The notes: generated by a model not told the origin, from the sequence alone. A stretch of DNA of 64,000 bases from Acidimicrobiales bacterium (GCA_028285495.1 JANQPB010000026.1:64001-128000); one strand, 5' to 3'. Positions 53,731 through 62,764 are shown, counted from the first letter of the stretch. Program-made: numbers and translations.

Positions 53731-53906
53731 GTGTTGGCGGCCCGGGCCTCGTCGTCCGACTTGGCGATCGCCTCCGGCAACCGCTCCACAGCTCGTGCGA
53801 GCGATGCCTCGGCCGATGACGAGAGGGGTCGAGCGGCGATCGCATCGCTGGCCAGGGCAGCCGCTCGGTCAGGCTCGACGCCAGGAGCGGTCTCGGTCGG
53901 TTCCAT
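53727..53906 (-). CDS. Small antitoxin-like gene
   Basis: 59 residues from the ATG at 53906: acidic, Ala-rich and helical (SSSAEASLARAVERLPEAIA). It ends in the overlap with the toxin-like gene. No DNA-binding motif is evident. Its role rests on genetic organisation alone. Confidence 0.45.
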   Translation of the reverse strand: MEPTETAPGVEPDRAAALASDAIAARPLSSSAEASLARAVERLPEAIAKSDDEARAANT

Positions 53907-54030
53907 CTACTCGACACTATCGCGCAGCTCTGACAACACCCGGCATGAAGCGTGCACACCGGCACGAGCAGTGCGCCTGGTATCGCCGGGCCGCTGGTTG
54001 GGCGCGCCACTGTTCGTGGGGTCGGTGTCC

Positions 54031-54564
54031 TCAAACGTTGTAGATGTCGAAGTGCCCGGCCGCCGATGCCAGATCCGCTGCGGTCTGCCCACCAGAGGTG
54101 ACCAAAGCCGGGTCGGCACCGGCCCTGATCAGTGCCGCGACGTTTCGTCGGTAGCCATGAACAGCAGCACGGTGTAGCGGCGTCCAGTCGCGTTGATCGA
54201 CGACGTTGGGGGCGGCTCCCGCTGCGAGAAGCGCAATCACCGAGTCGCTGCCATCGGTTGACGATGCGACACGAGCTAGGGCCGTCGCACCGGTCTCGTC
54301 GGCGAGTTCGAAGTCGGCGCCAAAGGCCTTGAGCAGGATCAGCGCCGCGGCGTCAGCTGCGTGGACGGCGACTTGGGCGATCGGCGATCCGACATCGGGA
54401 TCGGCTGCTCGCGGATCGGCTCCGGCCTCCGGCTGCGAGCGGGCGTTGGTTTCAGTCAGTGGTCCGGGCTTGGGCTGCTGGTCCGAGGTCGTCGATGAAG
54501 TCGTTGAAGCCCTTGGCGAGCAGCCGGTCGAGTATGGGCCCGTAGATGAGGGCCAGTAGGCCAC
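54031..54564 (-). CDS. Ankyrin-repeat protein, start uncertain
   Basis: Three ankyrin-like repeats are visible in the last 130 residues (ADAAALILLKAFGADFELAD, RDWTPLHRAAVHGYRRNVAA, QTAADLASAAGHF). The only in-frame start is the ATG at 54564, deep inside the SRPBCC gene, giving an overlap of 113 bases. The N-terminal 45 residues from that start do not look natural, so the gene may have lost its start. Ankyrin repeats mediate protein contacts. Confidence 0.5.
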   Translation of the reverse strand: MAYWPSSTGPYSTGCSPRASTTSSTTSDQQPKPGPLTETNARSQPEAGADPRAADPDVGSPIAQVAVHAADAAALILLKAFGADFELADETGATALARVASSTDGSDSVIALLAAGAAPNVVDQRDWTPLHRAAVHGYRRNVAALIRAGADPALVTSGGQTAADLASAAGHFDIYNV

Positions 54565-54910
54565 CCTGGGGTTCGTAGTCGTAGCTCATCGAGAACGGGG
54601 TGGCGCCATTGTCGTCGGCGAGGGTAAAGGTCATCGTGGCTTGATTGATGGGTTGCTTCTCGATCTGGTCGACAGCGATGACCATTCGGTGCTCGGGCTC
54701 CCATTCGGTGACGGTCTCTCGGTTTCTGATCGATCCCTTCGAGCCCACGTTGACCTGTCGCTGGGCGCCGACGCCTTCGACGACATCGCCGATGGCGTAG
54801 CTCTCTTTGACGGCGCGGTTCCAGTCGACGATGTTCGGGTAGTCGGCCAGGACAGCCCAAACACTTGAGCGGGACGCTGGCACGGTCCCCGTTGCGGTGA
54901 CGTTCCTCAT
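54452..54910 (-). CDS. SRPBCC (polyketide-cyclase/START-like) protein
   Basis: 152 residues from the ATG at 54910 with AAAGGAAG upstream. MRNVTATGTVPASRSSVWAV, then VLADYPNIVDWNRAVKES, is the typical SRPBCC N-terminus; the last helix (LLALIYGPILDRLLAKGFND) closes the hydrophobic cavity. It may bind a lipid or polyketide. Related in fold to the next SRPBCC gene. Confidence 0.83.
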   Translation of the reverse strand: MRNVTATGTVPASRSSVWAVLADYPNIVDWNRAVKESYAIGDVVEGVGAQRQVNVGSKGSIRNRETVTEWEPEHRMVIAVDQIEKQPINQATMTFTLADDNGATPFSMSYDYEPQGGLLALIYGPILDRLLAKGFNDFIDDLGPAAQARTTD

Positions 54911-55141
54911 GGATCTTCCTTTCTGCGGATGTGGGCCAGCGCCGCGGCGGGGTGTTTCAACGAGCTCGGATGCCCTTGAGCAACCGGGTGACGGCATTCT
55001 GTGACGTGTCGTCTGGGTCAGCCTCGCTGCCACCGCCCACCGGTTAGCGGGGCGACGTCGGCATCGACTTCGCTGGAACTGGGGTGCGAGGTGCGAGTCC
55101 TTCTGGCAGCGGCTCGGGAGAGCTGGCGTTCGGGTTCTGAC

Positions 55142-55618
55142 TCAGTCGCTCGTGGCGAGTTCTTGCTGTTTGCGGGGTGAGGGTTGGCCGGTCTCGACGA
55201 AGATGGCCATGTCGTTGAGCAGTTCGGGGTAGAGCTCGTTGAGTGCCTTCTTCATCGGGATCTCCATGAGGTTCCCGATGAGGGGCATGGTCTGGATGCG
55301 GGGGCCGATGGTGATGTCGGTCTCGGTGTCAGAGACCGGTTCGAGTGACCAGGTGGCCACGACCGACCGCACGAAGAACGGCAGCCCGGTGACGGAGAAC
55401 TCCAGCACGTGGTCGTCGTCGTCGACCTTGGTGATGGTGTCCTTGAGCGTCCCGGACTCGGTGTGACAGATCCGATCGAAGTCTTCGGACTCGGTCCCGG
55501 CCCGACAGGAGCTGGTGCCGAACGCCCACTCGTGGTTGTTGGTGAACTCGTCGACGACGAACCGCCAAACCTCCTCGATCGGCTTGTTGATCCTGCGGGT
55601 GGCCTTGATGTCGAGCAT
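55142..55618 (-). CDS. SRPBCC-family protein
   Basis: 158 residues. MLDIKATRRINKPIEEVWRF and a long C-terminal helix (MEIPMKKALNELYPELLNDM) fit the SRPBCC fold. Function unknown. It lies 34 bases downstream of the STAS-like gene and probably shares its transcript. Confidence 0.8.
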   Translation of the reverse strand: MLDIKATRRINKPIEEVWRFVVDEFTNNHEWAFGTSSCRAGTESEDFDRICHTESGTLKDTITKVDDDDHVLEFSVTGLPFFVRSVVATWSLEPVSDTETDITIGPRIQTMPLIGNLMEIPMKKALNELYPELLNDMAIFVETGQPSPRKQQELATSD

Positions 55619-55652
55619 GGCTGTGTCCTCTCAGCGTTCGGCGACGCCTGGC

Positions 55653-56054
55653 TCAGGAGCCGAGCCAGGAGCGGGCGTCGGCCCTGGTGGCGAAGAACGC
55701 GGTCGGGTAGTCGGCTGGGCCCTCGGGGGCTGGCGGTGCCCCAATCGGGGGGAAGCCGGCGGGCACGATCAGCGCCTCCTTTTTGACACCGGCAGCGTTC
55801 AGGCGAGGGATGTGGTTGGCGTTACGCCACGCGACGTCCATGTCCTCGGCCCTCATGCCGAACTGCACCGCATCGACCAGCAGGCCCGAGCGGCCGCAGC
55901 GCTCGATGGCATCGGCCATGATGCTCAGCCGGTCGTTGAAAGTGTCGCCCGTGAACGCCACGGAGGCGTCGTACCAGCGGACCTCGAAGTAGTCGTCGTC
56001 GGGGTAGTCGATCAGTGAGCCGTAGGTGTCTTCGTGGACGATGTGTGGCTGCAT
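55653..56054 (-). CDS. STAS/SpoIIAA-like protein
   Basis: 133 residues from the ATG at 56054, with AAGCAGG upstream. The pattern of alternating strands and helices, GLLVDAVQFGMRAEDMDVAW and TAFFATRADARSWL at the end resemble the SpoIIAA-like/DUF3478 group. Function unknown. Divergent from the TetR gene, which may regulate it. Confidence 0.65.
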   Translation of the reverse strand: MQPHIVHEDTYGSLIDYPDDDYFEVRWYDASVAFTGDTFNDRLSIMADAIERCGRSGLLVDAVQFGMRAEDMDVAWRNANHIPRLNAAGVKKEALIVPAGFPPIGAPPAPEGPADYPTAFFATRADARSWLGS

Positions 56055-56172
56055 TGGGTGCCTGCTTTCTCTCTCGGTGTTCTCGGCCCTCGGGCCGTTT
56101 CGGAACCGGTCAGTCTCGTTACTGTAGAGCGGCGTCGTACCGGAACGCAACAGTTCTGCTATGGTTTCTTTC

Positions 56173-56766
56173 ATGACCGAGCAGCCAGGCCGACGCCCCG
56201 ACAACACCAGCGGACGGCCACGGGACGCGGCGCGAACCGATGCGATCCTCACCGCAGCAGCCGACCTCCTGCTCGAGGTCGGCTTCGATCGGATCCGAAC
56301 CCAGGACGTCGCCGAACGGGCCGGCGCCGGCAAAGGAGCCATCTACCGGCGGTGGCCCACAAAGGAAGCGCTGCTCGCCGAGGCCATTCGAAACATGCCA
56401 GCTCGCCAAGCCCCGGTCACCGACGACCCCGTCGCCGACCTGCGCACCCTCGTCAACGACCGCTGCCAGTCGGCTCAGGAGAAGCCCGACCTCGTCCCGG
56501 GACTCATTTCCGCGATGCGGGCTGACCAAGGTATCGAGGACGCGGTGAAGGAGGGCTATGACCTCTCGTACATGCGCGACACCCTCGCCCGCATCCTCGG
56601 AGCCGACCACCCCCACCTCGACGTGCTCGCCGATATCACCCAAGCCGTGCCGCTCTACCGGGCAGCCTTCACACCAGAATCGCTCGACAGCAGCACCATG
56701 ACCGAAGAGATCGTCTCACTCATCGAAGCCCTCGCCGCCGGCGCCACGAAACGCGGCTCCGTCTGA
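56173..56766 (+). CDS. TetR-family regulator
   Basis: 197 residues from the ATG at 56173 (an upstream ATG at 56161 is possible). HTH: TQDVAERAGAGKGAIYRRWPTKEALL. C-terminal TetR_C-like domain. Divergent from the STAS-like/SRPBCC genes by about 120 bases, a usual arrangement for a local repressor. Confidence 0.87.
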   Translation: MTEQPGRRPDNTSGRPRDAARTDAILTAAADLLLEVGFDRIRTQDVAERAGAGKGAIYRRWPTKEALLAEAIRNMPARQAPVTDDPVADLRTLVNDRCQSAQEKPDLVPGLISAMRADQGIEDAVKEGYDLSYMRDTLARILGADHPHLDVLADITQAVPLYRAAFTPESLDSSTMTEEIVSLIEALAAGATKRGSV

Positions 56767-56854
56767 CCACGAGGCACGCCAGCCCATCGCAGGCAAGGAG
56801 ATCTCGGATTGGCGAGAGGCCGTCGTGGTCGTGCCTTTGGCGTATCTGTAAGCG

Positions 56855-56872
56855 CTACTCCAGGGGGAGTAG
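56855..56872. promoter_or_regulatory. Perfect inverted repeat before the DUF1330-like gene
   Basis: CTACTCC-AGGG-GGAGTAG, 58 bases before the start at 56930. Looks like an operator, perhaps for a LuxR/NarL-type regulator; the regulator is not in the window. Confidence 0.4.
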
Positions 56873-56929
56873 ACGCATAGCCTCCCGCCGTGGGATTCGA
56901 GGCGGCACCCTGCGACGGATGATCAGGGC

Positions 56930-58069
56930 ATGAACAGACAGCGAACGATCACACTGGCGGGAAGGAACGGAGCGAGGCGGAACGCGATGGCTACTGCCAC
57001 CGCGATGGCCCTCATCCTCGCAGCATGTAGTGGAGGTGAGGAGAATGACGCAGCCGCTTCCGGGACCGCCGAGGTTCCAGAGGCCCAGGAGCAGACGTCA
57101 ACGACCGAGCCGACCACGACGACAGCGCCGACCACGGATACGACGGCCGCCCCTGACGTGCCCGCTCCCGACGAGCCGACTTCGCCGATCACGACCGTTC
57201 GACTCTCCGACGACGAAGCCCCCCGGTTCGGCGCACAGATGGGGGACACGAACACGAACGAACTCCTTGCATTCCTGCAGGACCCAGACGACGACGGCGA
57301 ACCGTTCTACATGGTCAACATGATCCGCTACCGCGATCAGGCCGAGTACGGAGACGGCCGCGAGACGGATCTCACGGGACAAGAAGCCGATGAGATCTAT
57401 GGCAACTTCATGGGTGAGACGATGCTGCCCCGCTACGGCCACGAGGTGATGTACACCGCCGACGTCGAAGGGGACCTGATCGGCGGTTCGGCGTGGGATC
57501 AGGTCGCCGTGGTGAAGTACGCAAGCCGGGCAGCCTTCAGCGAGATGTCGCAGGACCCGGAGTTCCAGGAAATGTCGATACACAAGGATGCCGGCGTGCT
57601 CGACACCCTGGTTCTGGCGACCACGTTGATCGAAACGCCGCAGACGCCGCCGCTGGAGAACCCGCCCTTCCCGGCGACCGGCGACGACACGGTCATGGCC
57701 CTCATGCACGTGCTCGACTACCGGGACACTGCGGAGTATCAGCCCGGCGACGCCGACGCCGACCCGAACCGTTCCGGTCGCGATGCGGTTGACCTCTACA
57801 CCCAGAACGCTGACAGCGTCGCTGGCCCTCTCGGAGTCCAGCCGGCCGTATGGCTCAAGGTCGAGGCGACCACGCTGGGGCCGGCCGGGATCTGGGACGA
57901 AGTCCGAATCAACCTGTTCCCCAGCCATGCGACGTTCGACGCGCTGACCTCCGACCCCACGTGGCAGGCAGGCACGCATCACCGCACGGCCGGCCTGGAG
58001 CAGACCTTCGCCATCATGAACCAGCCACTGACCAACGAGTTCAACGGGATGGTCGCCGACATCGACTGA
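56930..58069 (+). CDS. Lipoprotein with duplicated DUF1330-like (ABM-fold) domain
   Basis: 379 residues. A signal peptide ends at Cys33 (LAAC), then a Thr/Pro/Glu-rich tether (to about 90). Two similar domains follow: first about 105-225 (FYMVNMIRYRDQAEYGDG, VAVVKYASRAAFSEMSQDPE) and second about 245-370 (MALMHVLDYRDTAEYQPG, INLFPSHATFDALTSDPTW), each of the dimeric alpha/beta-barrel DUF1330 type. Substrate unknown. Confidence 0.82.
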   Translation: MNRQRTITLAGRNGARRNAMATATAMALILAACSGGEENDAAASGTAEVPEAQEQTSTTEPTTTTAPTTDTTAAPDVPAPDEPTSPITTVRLSDDEAPRFGAQMGDTNTNELLAFLQDPDDDGEPFYMVNMIRYRDQAEYGDGRETDLTGQEADEIYGNFMGETMLPRYGHEVMYTADVEGDLIGGSAWDQVAVVKYASRAAFSEMSQDPEFQEMSIHKDAGVLDTLVLATTLIETPQTPPLENPPFPATGDDTVMALMHVLDYRDTAEYQPGDADADPNRSGRDAVDLYTQNADSVAGPLGVQPAVWLKVEATTLGPAGIWDEVRINLFPSHATFDALTSDPTWQAGTHHRTAGLEQTFAIMNQPLTNEFNGMVADID

Positions 58070-58329
58070 TGCGGACACGAGTCACCCGGCGGGTGGGGCG
58101 GCGCCGACTGCCACCCACCCGCACAGAAGCGCGACTGCTCTCCGGCGACCAGATCATTCTCAGACGGCTCCTGCACACCACGCACTACGGCACGTCTTGC
58201 GTGCGCGAGATCACCGCCGCCGGCCGCTGAAAGGCCACCGACGGTGGCGACCAAGCCAAAGCCAACCCATCAGGTCCACGAAGACCGAACGTCGGCCTCG
58301 CTTCCCGACGATCGCCTACCGTTGCCACG
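58070..58329. other. Gap with a gene remnant
   Basis: The plus strand at about 58125-58230 reads EARLLSGDQIILRRLLHTTH and ends at a stop, looking like the C-terminal tail of a lost gene. One copy of the 20-base repeat follows at 58234. Confidence 0.35.
58234..58253. repeat. 20-base repeat, copy 1
   Basis: GCCACCGACGGTGGCGACCA; its first 15 bases are a perfect 7-1-7 palindrome. Identical copy at 60696-60715; 15 of its bases also occur at 35135-35149. Confidence 0.7.
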
Positions 58330-58671
58330 GTGCACCAGTTCTACAACCCGGAGCTATCACCTGCCGAGGTCGACGCCCTCGACTGGGCGAACTGGCTAGT
58401 CGTGCAATCGACTCAGGCGTTCCTTGGCGCCATCTCAGACAACGTGCTCGGAATCGCCATCGAACCTCGCCCCAACGCAGTCACGATCCATGTCACCTTG
58501 CGCGAACCATCCGAGACAGACGACGAAGCCATCGATGACGCCCTCTCCTACCTCGACGTCCTTCTCGAGGGACGTACCGCGATCGACCGCTCAATCGTCG
58601 CCTCGCCCCTTAGCGCCGGGGCCTGGCTCGCGGCCGGGCTGCGGCTCCTGTTTCTTCGCCGGTCCGACTGA
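58330..58671 (+). CDS. Hypothetical protein
   Basis: 113 residues from a GTG. MHQFYNPELSPAEVDALDWA onward is acidic and looks globular, with strands around NAVTIHVTLRE and a C-terminal hydrophobic stretch. I do not recognise the family; a small immunity-like or regulatory protein is possible. No operon partner is evident. Confidence 0.6.
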   Translation: MHQFYNPELSPAEVDALDWANWLVVQSTQAFLGAISDNVLGIAIEPRPNAVTIHVTLREPSETDDEAIDDALSYLDVLLEGRTAIDRSIVASPLSAGAWLAAGLRLLFLRRSD

Positions 58672-58765
58672 CGCAGCAGACAGTCACCCTCCGGTCTCTC
58701 GGTGGAGCACGCACAACGGCACCACCAGCGCACTCGGTATCACCACCGCCAACGCTCGGCCGTAG

Positions 58766-58848
58766 TGGGGCGGGCCGGAATCGAACCGACAGAGCCCGCA
58801 GGCGACGGATTTACAATCCGCTGGGCACACCACCTGCCCAGCCGCCCC
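58766..58848 (-). tRNA. tRNA-Tyr (GTA)
   Basis: 83 bases, class II with a long variable arm. Acceptor stem GGGGCGG/CCGCCCC, D-arm CTGGGC/GCCCAG, anticodon stem GCGGA/TCCGT with loop TTGTAAA (anticodon GTA), T-arm GTCGG TTCGATT CCGGC. Discriminator A; the CCA end is not encoded. Confidence 0.93.
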
Positions 58849-59008
58849 AAGTCGACTGACCCGACGCCGTTCGACGTCGTCAGGGTCCAGATCAGCTCAG
58901 GCGGGATATCGGGAAACCACGGGAGCAGTGTGGGCCACTACCCACCGGCTGTCGAACGACTTTCGGGCCGAGCACGCAGTACCGCATGGGTGGTGCGCCC
59001 AGAAGCCC

Positions 59009-59355
59009 TCAGGACGACTTCTCAACGAGGTCGCGGTACTCGTCGCCGAGCACACCGAAGTTCACGCACGACCCAGGACGCGGCGCCATGTTGGTTCGCG
59101 GCTTCAATCGCCTCTTGCGGGTCGCTCACTCTCTCAAGGGCTGTCCCTTCGCCAGCTTCTTCGTCGGGATCAATCGAAGGGAACTCTGCGAGGTCGTAGG
59201 TACCCATCTCCCGACCGACATCCTCCACCTCGTGCCTGATCAGTCCAAAGCCACGCGAGGTCGGCGCAATCGTGAGCCAGCTGACCGACCATCGACCGTC
59301 TGGCAGCTGGTTCCGACCGAGCAGTTGATCGACTCGCCGGCGAACAAACCAGGCT
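59009..59355 (-). pseudogene. Broken small conserved gene, no start codon
   Basis: The minus strand reads AWFVRRRVDQLLGRNQLPDG and SVSWLTIAPTSRGFGLIRHE onward to HGAASWVV, then in another frame NFGVLGDEYRDLVEKSS and a stop. No start precedes the first part. A one-base change near 59065 separates the frames. Family not recognised. Confidence 0.5.
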
Positions 59356-59977
59356 CCGCCTGAACCATCTCGGGTTCCCGGAGGTCCCGCCACACCTCCC
59401 AGCACTCTGGGACCAGGCCGACAGCTTCGCTCGACGGCCGTCGAGCGAAGTCGTCCGTCGCCTTGCCTCACTGAACGTGATCGTGGCCGTCTCCTGCGGC
59501 ATGCCACTCGAACTGGCAAACGACTGGGTCGAGGCAAACCGACTCGAAGGCTCGATGAGCAACACCGAGCGACAGATCTTGCAGGGCCTCCGACAACCAG
59601 GCCCCGAGGAGCAGGGTCAGGTAGGGGCGATCTGGGCGCTCGCCTGGGTTCTCTCGATTGCGGATGATCTCAGCGCCGAGACCGAGTGCCCCGATGACCT
59701 TGTGAGACGAGTACCAGATCTCCGCTCAGCGGAAGCGCTCGCCAGCTGGCGTTCCCGGAAGAACCCCTCGTTGCGCGACGCCGATGAGGTCATGACCGAG
59801 CTTGATCTCCACTACTGCATGGCGTGGGGCCTTGCCGAGGCCAACCTCCGGCGTCGAGAGCCGCCCGGCAGCATCGAGCAGCTCGCGATCTGGCAGCGCC
59901 GACGGGCCCTTGAGTACACCTTGGTCAGACACGACGGACCCGAGGACGACTGGGACGACATCGACCTCTCCACATAG
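59345..59977 (+). pseudogene. DUF4272-like gene without a start codon
   Basis: The frame is open from about 59345: TRLRLNHLGFPEVPPHLPAL, then WDQADSFARRPSSEVVRRLA, SLNVIVAVSCGMPLELANDW, VGAIWALAWVLSIADDL, a DUF4272-like series. The first usable start, a GTG at 59477, would cut into the domain. Its 5' end abuts the oppositely oriented broken gene, also without start. Confidence 0.6.
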
Positions 59978-60100
59978 CTTGCGATCCAGCCCTGCACCCC
60001 ACGCCTGGCACGCGGGAATGCACACACGAGTGCAACGCCCGGGAACACCGGGAGCGGAGTCGGTCGGGTCGGCTACCGACGGTGATCGGCATGGCGTCCG

Positions 60101-60615
60101 CTACCAATCACAACACCTGCCGACTCCCCAGCCTTCGTACATGAGATGGACCCAGGCGGCGGAGCCTTCCTCCGGCCGGTTCTCGTCGAGCCACCAGCTC
60201 GGTGCTGTCGAGTAGACGTAGAGGTACGTGCCGTCGCCGTCGGTTAACACGATTCCCTCGGGAGTGCGGCACGGTGGCGTATCGCCTCCGCAGTCCATCT
60301 CAGGGACGAACCAGCCCGTTGCGAGCGCCTGGCTACGAACCAGATCACCGACCCCAGAAGCATCCTGTCCAGCAGATGAGTACACGACGGCCCAAGTGGA
60401 GATGTCGCCTCCGCTCCCTCCGGCCGTCCGAGTTTCAGCAATCAGGAGGGGCTCGGACAGCTCCACGGCTGACATCGGGGGTGCTTGAAGCCTTCGAGAC
60501 CTGCCTGGTAGATCACGTACGCGGCTGTCGCCACGAGCCCAAGCCCAAAGAGGCCGGGAACACTGAGAACGGACGCCTTGAGCCACTTCCTCGGCGATGG
60601 CGGCACATCGAGCAC
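60101..60615 (-). pseudogene. Frameshifted single-pass membrane protein
   Basis: From a GTG at 60615 (or 60606) the minus strand reads VPPSPRKWLKASVLSVPGLF and a membrane helix (GLGLVATAAYVIYQAGLEG). At a run of five C/G near 60481 the frame must change to continue MSAVELSEPLLIAETRTAGG and a globular external domain ending GWGVGRCCDW. A single-base slip in the homopolymer explains it. Function unknown. Confidence 0.5.
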
Positions 60616-60695
60616 CGACCGACAGTAGCTTTGAGTCACCGTCCGGGAACGGCATTCCTCGGGCGCTCTGGTTCGTCGGTCAACTGGTTGTCTGC

Positions 60696-60715
60696 GCCAC
60701 CGACGGTGGCGACCA
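60696..60715. repeat. 20-base repeat, copy 2
   Basis: GCCACCGACGGTGGCGACCA, identical to 58234-58253. Confidence 0.7.
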
Positions 60716-60761
60716 GGTGGCCGTCGAGCCTGTCGTGCTTCCATTCAGCGAGACTGGGCCA

Positions 60762-61298
60762 ATGGTCACCACGCCCGAAGCCGTCCGCCTTCGACCGGTC
60801 AAGGAGACTGACCTCGTGGTCCTGGAGCGGATCGACACCGACCCCGCCCTCAGCGCGCCGTTCGAGTGGAGAGGCTTCGCCAACCCACGAACACGACGCC
60901 ACCGATGGGAACAGGACAACTACCTGGGCCCGACCGACTCGCTGCTCGCGGTCGCGCTGGCGGACGACACCTTCATCGGCTTCGTCACCTGGCGATCGAG
61001 CTGGGCGTTCGGACCCTCCGGGTCGGTGGACATCGGCATCCTGCTCCTACCCGACCACCGCGGCCAGGGTCACGGCACAACCGCACACCGGCTCCTCGTC
61101 GACTACCTCTTCGCAACAACCACCATTCATCGGATCCAGGCCACCACCGAAGTCGACAACGACGCCGAACAACGAGCGCTGGAGCGGGCCGGGTTCACCC
61201 CCGAAGGCATCCTCCGCGGCGGGAGCTTCGTTCGCGGACAGTGGCGGGACTACGCCATCTACGGACGACTCCGCACCGACCAACACCCCAACCCCTAA
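60762..61298 (+). CDS. RimJ/RimL-type GNAT acetyltransferase
   Basis: 178 residues from the ATG at 60762; the frame is open further upstream, but MVTTPEAVRLRPVKETDLVV is the normal family start. Acetyl-CoA motif GILLLPDHRGQGHGTTAHRL (about 90-110) and C-terminal NDAEQRALERAGFTPEG. Substrate unknown. Confidence 0.85.
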   Translation: MVTTPEAVRLRPVKETDLVVLERIDTDPALSAPFEWRGFANPRTRRHRWEQDNYLGPTDSLLAVALADDTFIGFVTWRSSWAFGPSGSVDIGILLLPDHRGQGHGTTAHRLLVDYLFATTTIHRIQATTEVDNDAEQRALERAGFTPEGILRGGSFVRGQWRDYAIYGRLRTDQHPNP

Positions 61299-61572
61299 GC
61301 ACTTGGCTGGCGTCGTGAACAGGTACAACAGTGCGCATCACGACGTGGGCGCTCGACAACACTCTTCCACCACCGGGCCGTCATGCTCTCGGGTGGTCGT
61401 CGTTTTCCGAGCGGTGAAAGGTACTGCGTTCGGCCGGTTCGGGGAGCTCCGGGTGAGGCCATCTCAGCTTGAGGGCGCAGGCGGAGGCGGGCCGGGGTTC
61501 GACGTGCGGCTCGGGCTTCGGGCACACCAAGGAGGGGCAACAGGGGCGGCCCGACTCTCTGGAACGAACGAC

Positions 61573-61767
61573 ATGAACGCAGGCTCAGGAGTGGCCATCG
61601 GCACTGCGATCGGGGCCATCCTCGGGCTGAGCACCGGCCAGTGGTGGTGGATCGCCGTAGGGATCGCCATCGGCGCGGCGGTTGGGTCGACGGCGGAGCG
61701 GCGAAACCAGGAGCAGACGAACGTCACCCCAGAAACGACCGGTGAACAGGCCGGCACCTCCAGCCAC
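61573..61767 (+). other. Possible small glycine-zipper membrane gene, 3' end lost
   Basis: From the ATG at 61573: MNAGSGVAIGTAIGAILGLS, then a WWWIAVGIAIGAAVGSTAER helix, a glycine-zipper pattern. The frame then stays open through sequence that no longer looks natural, so the original stop may have been lost. The preceding 61299-61572 stretch holds nothing supportable. Confidence 0.35.
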
Positions 61768-61871
61768 CGGCTTCGCAAACCTCGAGTTCACCCGACGAGC
61801 CGCAGGTCGACGACCCGACCGCAGCCGGAGTGCAGCGACGCAACAGTACGACTGCGCACTCGGGTATGGGA

Positions 61872-62147
61872 CTACTTGCGCACGTGCAGACGCTCATCGG
61901 CGGTGGCAGCGTCGGGCTGGCTGTGGCGAATCTCGTTCATCTTCAGCCGTCGGTTGGTGCACCACCAGCCAGCAAGCCACGTCGCGAACGCCAGCGTGCC
62001 GACGGCGACTCCGACGCGTTGGCCGACCCACACCGAGCTTGAGATCGCGATCCACACGAGCGCAGCACCGAACACGAAGACGCCCAGCGTCTCGGCGGCC
62101 TGCCGCAGGGTACGCGAAACCTCAAGGAACCACCTCACCGTGGTCAC
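61872..62147 (-). CDS. Small two-helix membrane protein
   Basis: 91 residues from a GTG. Two hydrophobic segments (LGVFVFGAALVWIAISSSVW; VGVAVGTLAFATWLAGWWC) and a charged C-terminus. No family recognised. Confidence 0.45.
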   Translation of the reverse strand: MTTVRWFLEVSRTLRQAAETLGVFVFGAALVWIAISSSVWVGQRVGVAVGTLAFATWLAGWWCTNRRLKMNEIRHSQPDAATADERLHVRK

Positions 62148-62155
62148 GAGTAGTC

Positions 62156-62764
62156 AGCGGTGGACATCGAGATCGAGCGGCCGATGACCCCAGTGGCCCG
62201 CAAGGTGCCGGAACGCGTCTGCCCTGGTTGCGCCGAATCGTTCCTCTGAACGTTTGAGCGTCGAGGCGATGGCGGTTCGCAGCTCGCCGTCTGGCAGCCC
62301 GAGGAGGGTGGCTTGCAGGGCGATGTGTGTTCACCGATCGGGTGACGCGTTGACGTCCTCGATGTCCGCTTGGGCGGACACCCGCAGCACCTCGATGACG
62401 ACGTCGGTTCGGTCTCGCGCCGGGTCGACGTCGGTCGGACGCGGCAGCATCTGGGAGAGGGTTCGAACGAGCAGATCATCGGTTGCCCCCCCAGCCGGTG
62501 CCGAGCCCGGAAGCGCTGGCCAACTCGACCAGCAGGTCGGCGATGACGAGGTCCTTGTAGGGCCAACGCCGGTACGCCGATGTCCTGGCGACGTCTGCAG
62601 CTTCGATGACTTCATCGAGGCGGATGTGATCGAGGCTCACGGTGAGCCCGTGCGCAGTCGCCATCGTGACTGCGGCGGCGAGCATTCGCTGCTCCGTCTC
62701 GCTGTCGCTCAGCCGTCGGTGGCTTGCCCCGGTCAGGGGGTTGCGCTTGGTCGAGATTCGAGTA
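62156..62764 (-). pseudogene. TetR-family regulator with two frameshifts
   Basis: Frame 1 (to about 62480) holds the HTH: LDEVIEAADVARTSAYRRWP; frame 2 (to about 62335) has TDDLLVRTLSQMLPRPTDVD and VSAQADIEDVNASPDR; frame 3 ends IALQATLLGLPDGELRTAIA ... HWGHRPLDLDVHR and a stop. The order matches a TetR protein broken twice. Divergent from the membrane gene at 62839, sharing an AT-rich promoter gap. Confidence 0.7.

Noticed and set aside
60202..62187. 661-codon plus-strand frame across the GNAT gene and its surroundings
   Set aside because: Only chance absence of stops; the GNAT gene is in another frame, and just the short glycine-zipper part looks protein-like.
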